From NCBI GenBank assembly GCA_964621905.1, contig CAZUNG010000015.1:6972-70971 (forward strand): a DNA stretch of 64,000 nucleotides. Direction: 5' to 3'. The DNA is from Ruminococcus_G sp964621905. GTDB lineage: Bacteria; Bacillota; Clostridia; Lachnospirales; Lachnospiraceae. Of this stretch, positions 62,634-64,000 are shown piece after piece (within the stretch, counting starts at the first letter, position 1; every line of letters begins with the position of its first letter). The translations under genes were made by a program, and so were the position numbers. A model generated the notes under the pieces. It saw only the letters and a program-made list of their open reading frames with translations, searched no databases and was not told the origin of the DNA.

Positions 62634-63014
62634 TTACAGGCTCTTCTTAGATTTTGTCTCTGTTAGTTCAAAGCTCAAATCCAACAAATTACAAATTTTC
62701 TCTAACGGAACACTTCCGTCCAACCGAATACTAATCCATTGTTGCTTATTCATATGATACGCACGGTAATAACCTTTATTTTGAATCAGCATATCTATCA
62801 GCATTGGATCACATTTCATATTGATGACATCTTCATATCCTTCGACCCCTGTTCCCAGATAACTCTTAGGGGCTGCCAGAACAATACCAAACCATTTTCT
62901 TGTGTTTATATGTCTAAGGACTCCAGAATCAGGATCTTTCATCCATGGATAATCTGGTTCTACGCCATATTTATCCAAAACATATTTAAAAATATCTTTT
63001 CTTAAACTTCCCAT
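62634..63014 (-). CDS. MmcQ/YjbR-family protein
   Basis: 126 residues, small CyaY-like fold. Landmarks are YGVEPDYPWMKDPDSGVLRH, NTRKWFGIVL, VINMKCDPMLIDML and GYYRAYHMNKQQWISIRLDG. The family is thought to bind DNA, but its role is undefined. It begins 26 bases before the dehydrogenase gene and may be co-transcribed with it. Confidence 0.88.
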   Translation of the reverse strand: MGSLRKDIFKYVLDKYGVEPDYPWMKDPDSGVLRHINTRKWFGIVLAAPKSYLGTGVEGYEDVINMKCDPMLIDMLIQNKGYYRAYHMNKQQWISIRLDGSVPLEKICNLLDLSFELTETKSKKSL

Positions 63015-63057
63015 AACAACCCACCATAATCAACATCAAACTGGATGTTTCAAGTGC

Positions 63058-63540
63058 CTATAAAAATTCTTCTTCATGCTTTTTGAAGAAATTATAAAAG
63101 TACTGAACATTTTCTAATTCATTCCATCTTACTACATCATATTCTTTTGTATCTATGTTATATATTTTGGCATTTAGTGTAGTCGATCTTTTGTTAATTT
63201 TCTTTTTTATGCGAAAGTTCGTCTGTGGAATATTATTGGTTGATATCTGTTGTATTAATTGATTTAGTATTTTTCCCTCGATTACAGATTCAACATTTTC
63301 TTTATTCTGCCCAGAACTATCAGCCTTATTTATATCTGTAAAATGCGCCAACGAAATGTGAAGAAATTTTAGAGATTTATACTTAGCTTTATAACTCTCT
63401 AAAAGACTACTTTTACCCGAACTATATGGACCTGATATCGCAACATTACGAATATCTTCGTTTTCAAAGATAAACTTAAACCCTTCTTCGTAAGCACTTA
63501 AATCAACGTTATCAGTTGGTGTTAATTTCTGAAATTTCAA
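63058..63540 (-). pseudogene. Truncated YobI-type P-loop NTPase
   Basis: 160 residues starting at TTG 63538-63540 with GGAGATGGGGG upstream. FQKLTPTDNVDLSAYEEGF, then EDIRNVAISGPYSSGKSSLL with Walker A GPYSSGKSS, is the exact opening of YobI-like NTPases, which normally run to about 1,000 residues or more. After FRIKKKINKRST the sequence becomes unlike the family and ends at EEEFL. The gene has therefore lost most of its length, perhaps by fusion to the end of another frame. Confidence 0.7.
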
Positions 63541-63561
63541 AATTGTCCCCCATCTCCTTTC

Positions 63562-64000
63562 CTAATATTGTACAAGAACTCTTTGCAGATATTCCTTGTA
63601 TTCCTGCTTCACATTCTCTGGTCCGGTAATCTTCATGCCTGCGCCAATGCCGGTAACCCATCCGAAGAATTGCGGGCTCACAGATACTAAAACTCGTGTT
63701 TTAAAATGGCCCTCTCCATGGGGAACTATCCATACATCATGACCAAAGCGATCGATGATAACCCCAGCCAGTTCATTTTTACATTCCAAAGTGACTTCTG
63801 CATCCACACCACCATACATTCCAAATGTCTTCTTGGCAAATGCAGCCAGATCAAAGTTCCGGAAGGATTCCTCCCCCTTTCTTTCTGTCTCCAAAAGGGC
63901 TGTTTTCTGCATTTTATCCACACGATAATGCTTGATAATACCTGCTGCAGCATCGTAAGCCACAAGATAATAATTCTCATCATCCCAGGTCAACGCCCAT
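63562..64000 (-). CDS. WYL-domain transcriptional regulator, C-terminal part (partial)
   Basis: The frame is open to the right edge, so the start is outside. Reading WALTWDDENYYLVAYDAAAG, then IIKHYRVDKM, it is the end of a WYL domain followed by a C-terminal extension (VTLECKNELAGVIIDRFG, VSVSPQFFGWVTGIG). Such proteins have an N-terminal HTH and respond to nucleotide or nucleic-acid ligands. They are common in defence and stress regulation. The adjacent truncated NTPase gene follows it 21 bases downstream. Confidence 0.85.
   Translation of the reverse strand, partial: WALTWDDENYYLVAYDAAAGIIKHYRVDKMQKTALLETERKGEESFRNFDLAAFAKKTFGMYGGVDAEVTLECKNELAGVIIDRFGHDVWIVPHGEGHFKTRVLVSVSPQFFGWVTGIGAGMKITGPENVKQEYKEYLQRVLVQY

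Noticed and set aside
1..64000. CRISPR array or intact transposon
   Set aside because: Reading through showed no regularly spaced direct repeats, and the only transposase is the broken IS3-type copy near 13 kb.

Overview
The window looks like chromosome of an anaerobic Clostridia member, most likely Lachnospiraceae. The support is moderate GC, strong AGGAGG ribosome binding sites, an ileS T-box leader, a DUF1002 secreted protein, a CBS-type manganese pyrophosphatase, and many sugar ABC transporters with LacI, ROK, GntR and AraC regulators. No ribosomal RNA, complete tRNA, CRISPR array or intact transposon was seen.

Layout. 1-1.6 kb: end of a MATE pump and an orphan sugar-binding lipoprotein. 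1.6-7.4 kb: ribose operon rbsRKDACB (minus strand) with an exactly placed promoter and LacI-type operator. 7.5-13.5 kb: a patchy, decaying stretch. It holds a URO-D-like/alcohol dehydrogenase deletion scar, an intact ROK regulator plus fructokinase, a frameshifted lipoprotein, a frameshifted and active-site-mutated V8-like protease, and an IS3-family remnant with an internal inversion. 13.5-19.4 kb: housekeeping genes (gdhA, flavin reductase, pyrophosphatase, S1 protein, hemolysin III family). 19.4-29.5 kb: AraC regulator and a nine-gene operon: Opp/Dpp transporter, two TIM-barrel isomerases, a dehydrogenase and an Asp/Glu racemase-like protein. 29.7-42 kb: a 48-residue gene, a DUF1002 protein, rsmA, a TPR/degenerate-ATPase protein, glgP, ileS with its T-box, and an exonuclease. 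42-46.8 kb: heterodimeric ABC exporter and LysR regulator.

47-59 kb is the most unusual part. A GntR/LacI-type regulator, a split ribose-type ABC importer (binding protein, ATPase, two different permeases), a radical SAM protein, a Gfo/Idh dehydrogenase, two zinc dehydrogenases and a tandem-duplicated type I dehydroquinase-like protein form one cluster. Two copies of a roughly 170-bp promoter block drive its two halves. I infer catabolism of a cyclitol or hydroaromatic acid (quinate, shikimate or inositol-like). The substrate cannot be read from sequence.

59.3-64 kb: a DUF6553-like gene, then a 3' half-tRNA-Arg(CCT) next to its terminator, which looks like an att scar. Beyond it lies AT-rich accessory DNA: an AAA ATPase, a zinc dehydrogenase, a YjbR-like protein, a truncated YobI-type NTPase and the end of a WYL regulator. 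This predicts an island extending past the right edge.
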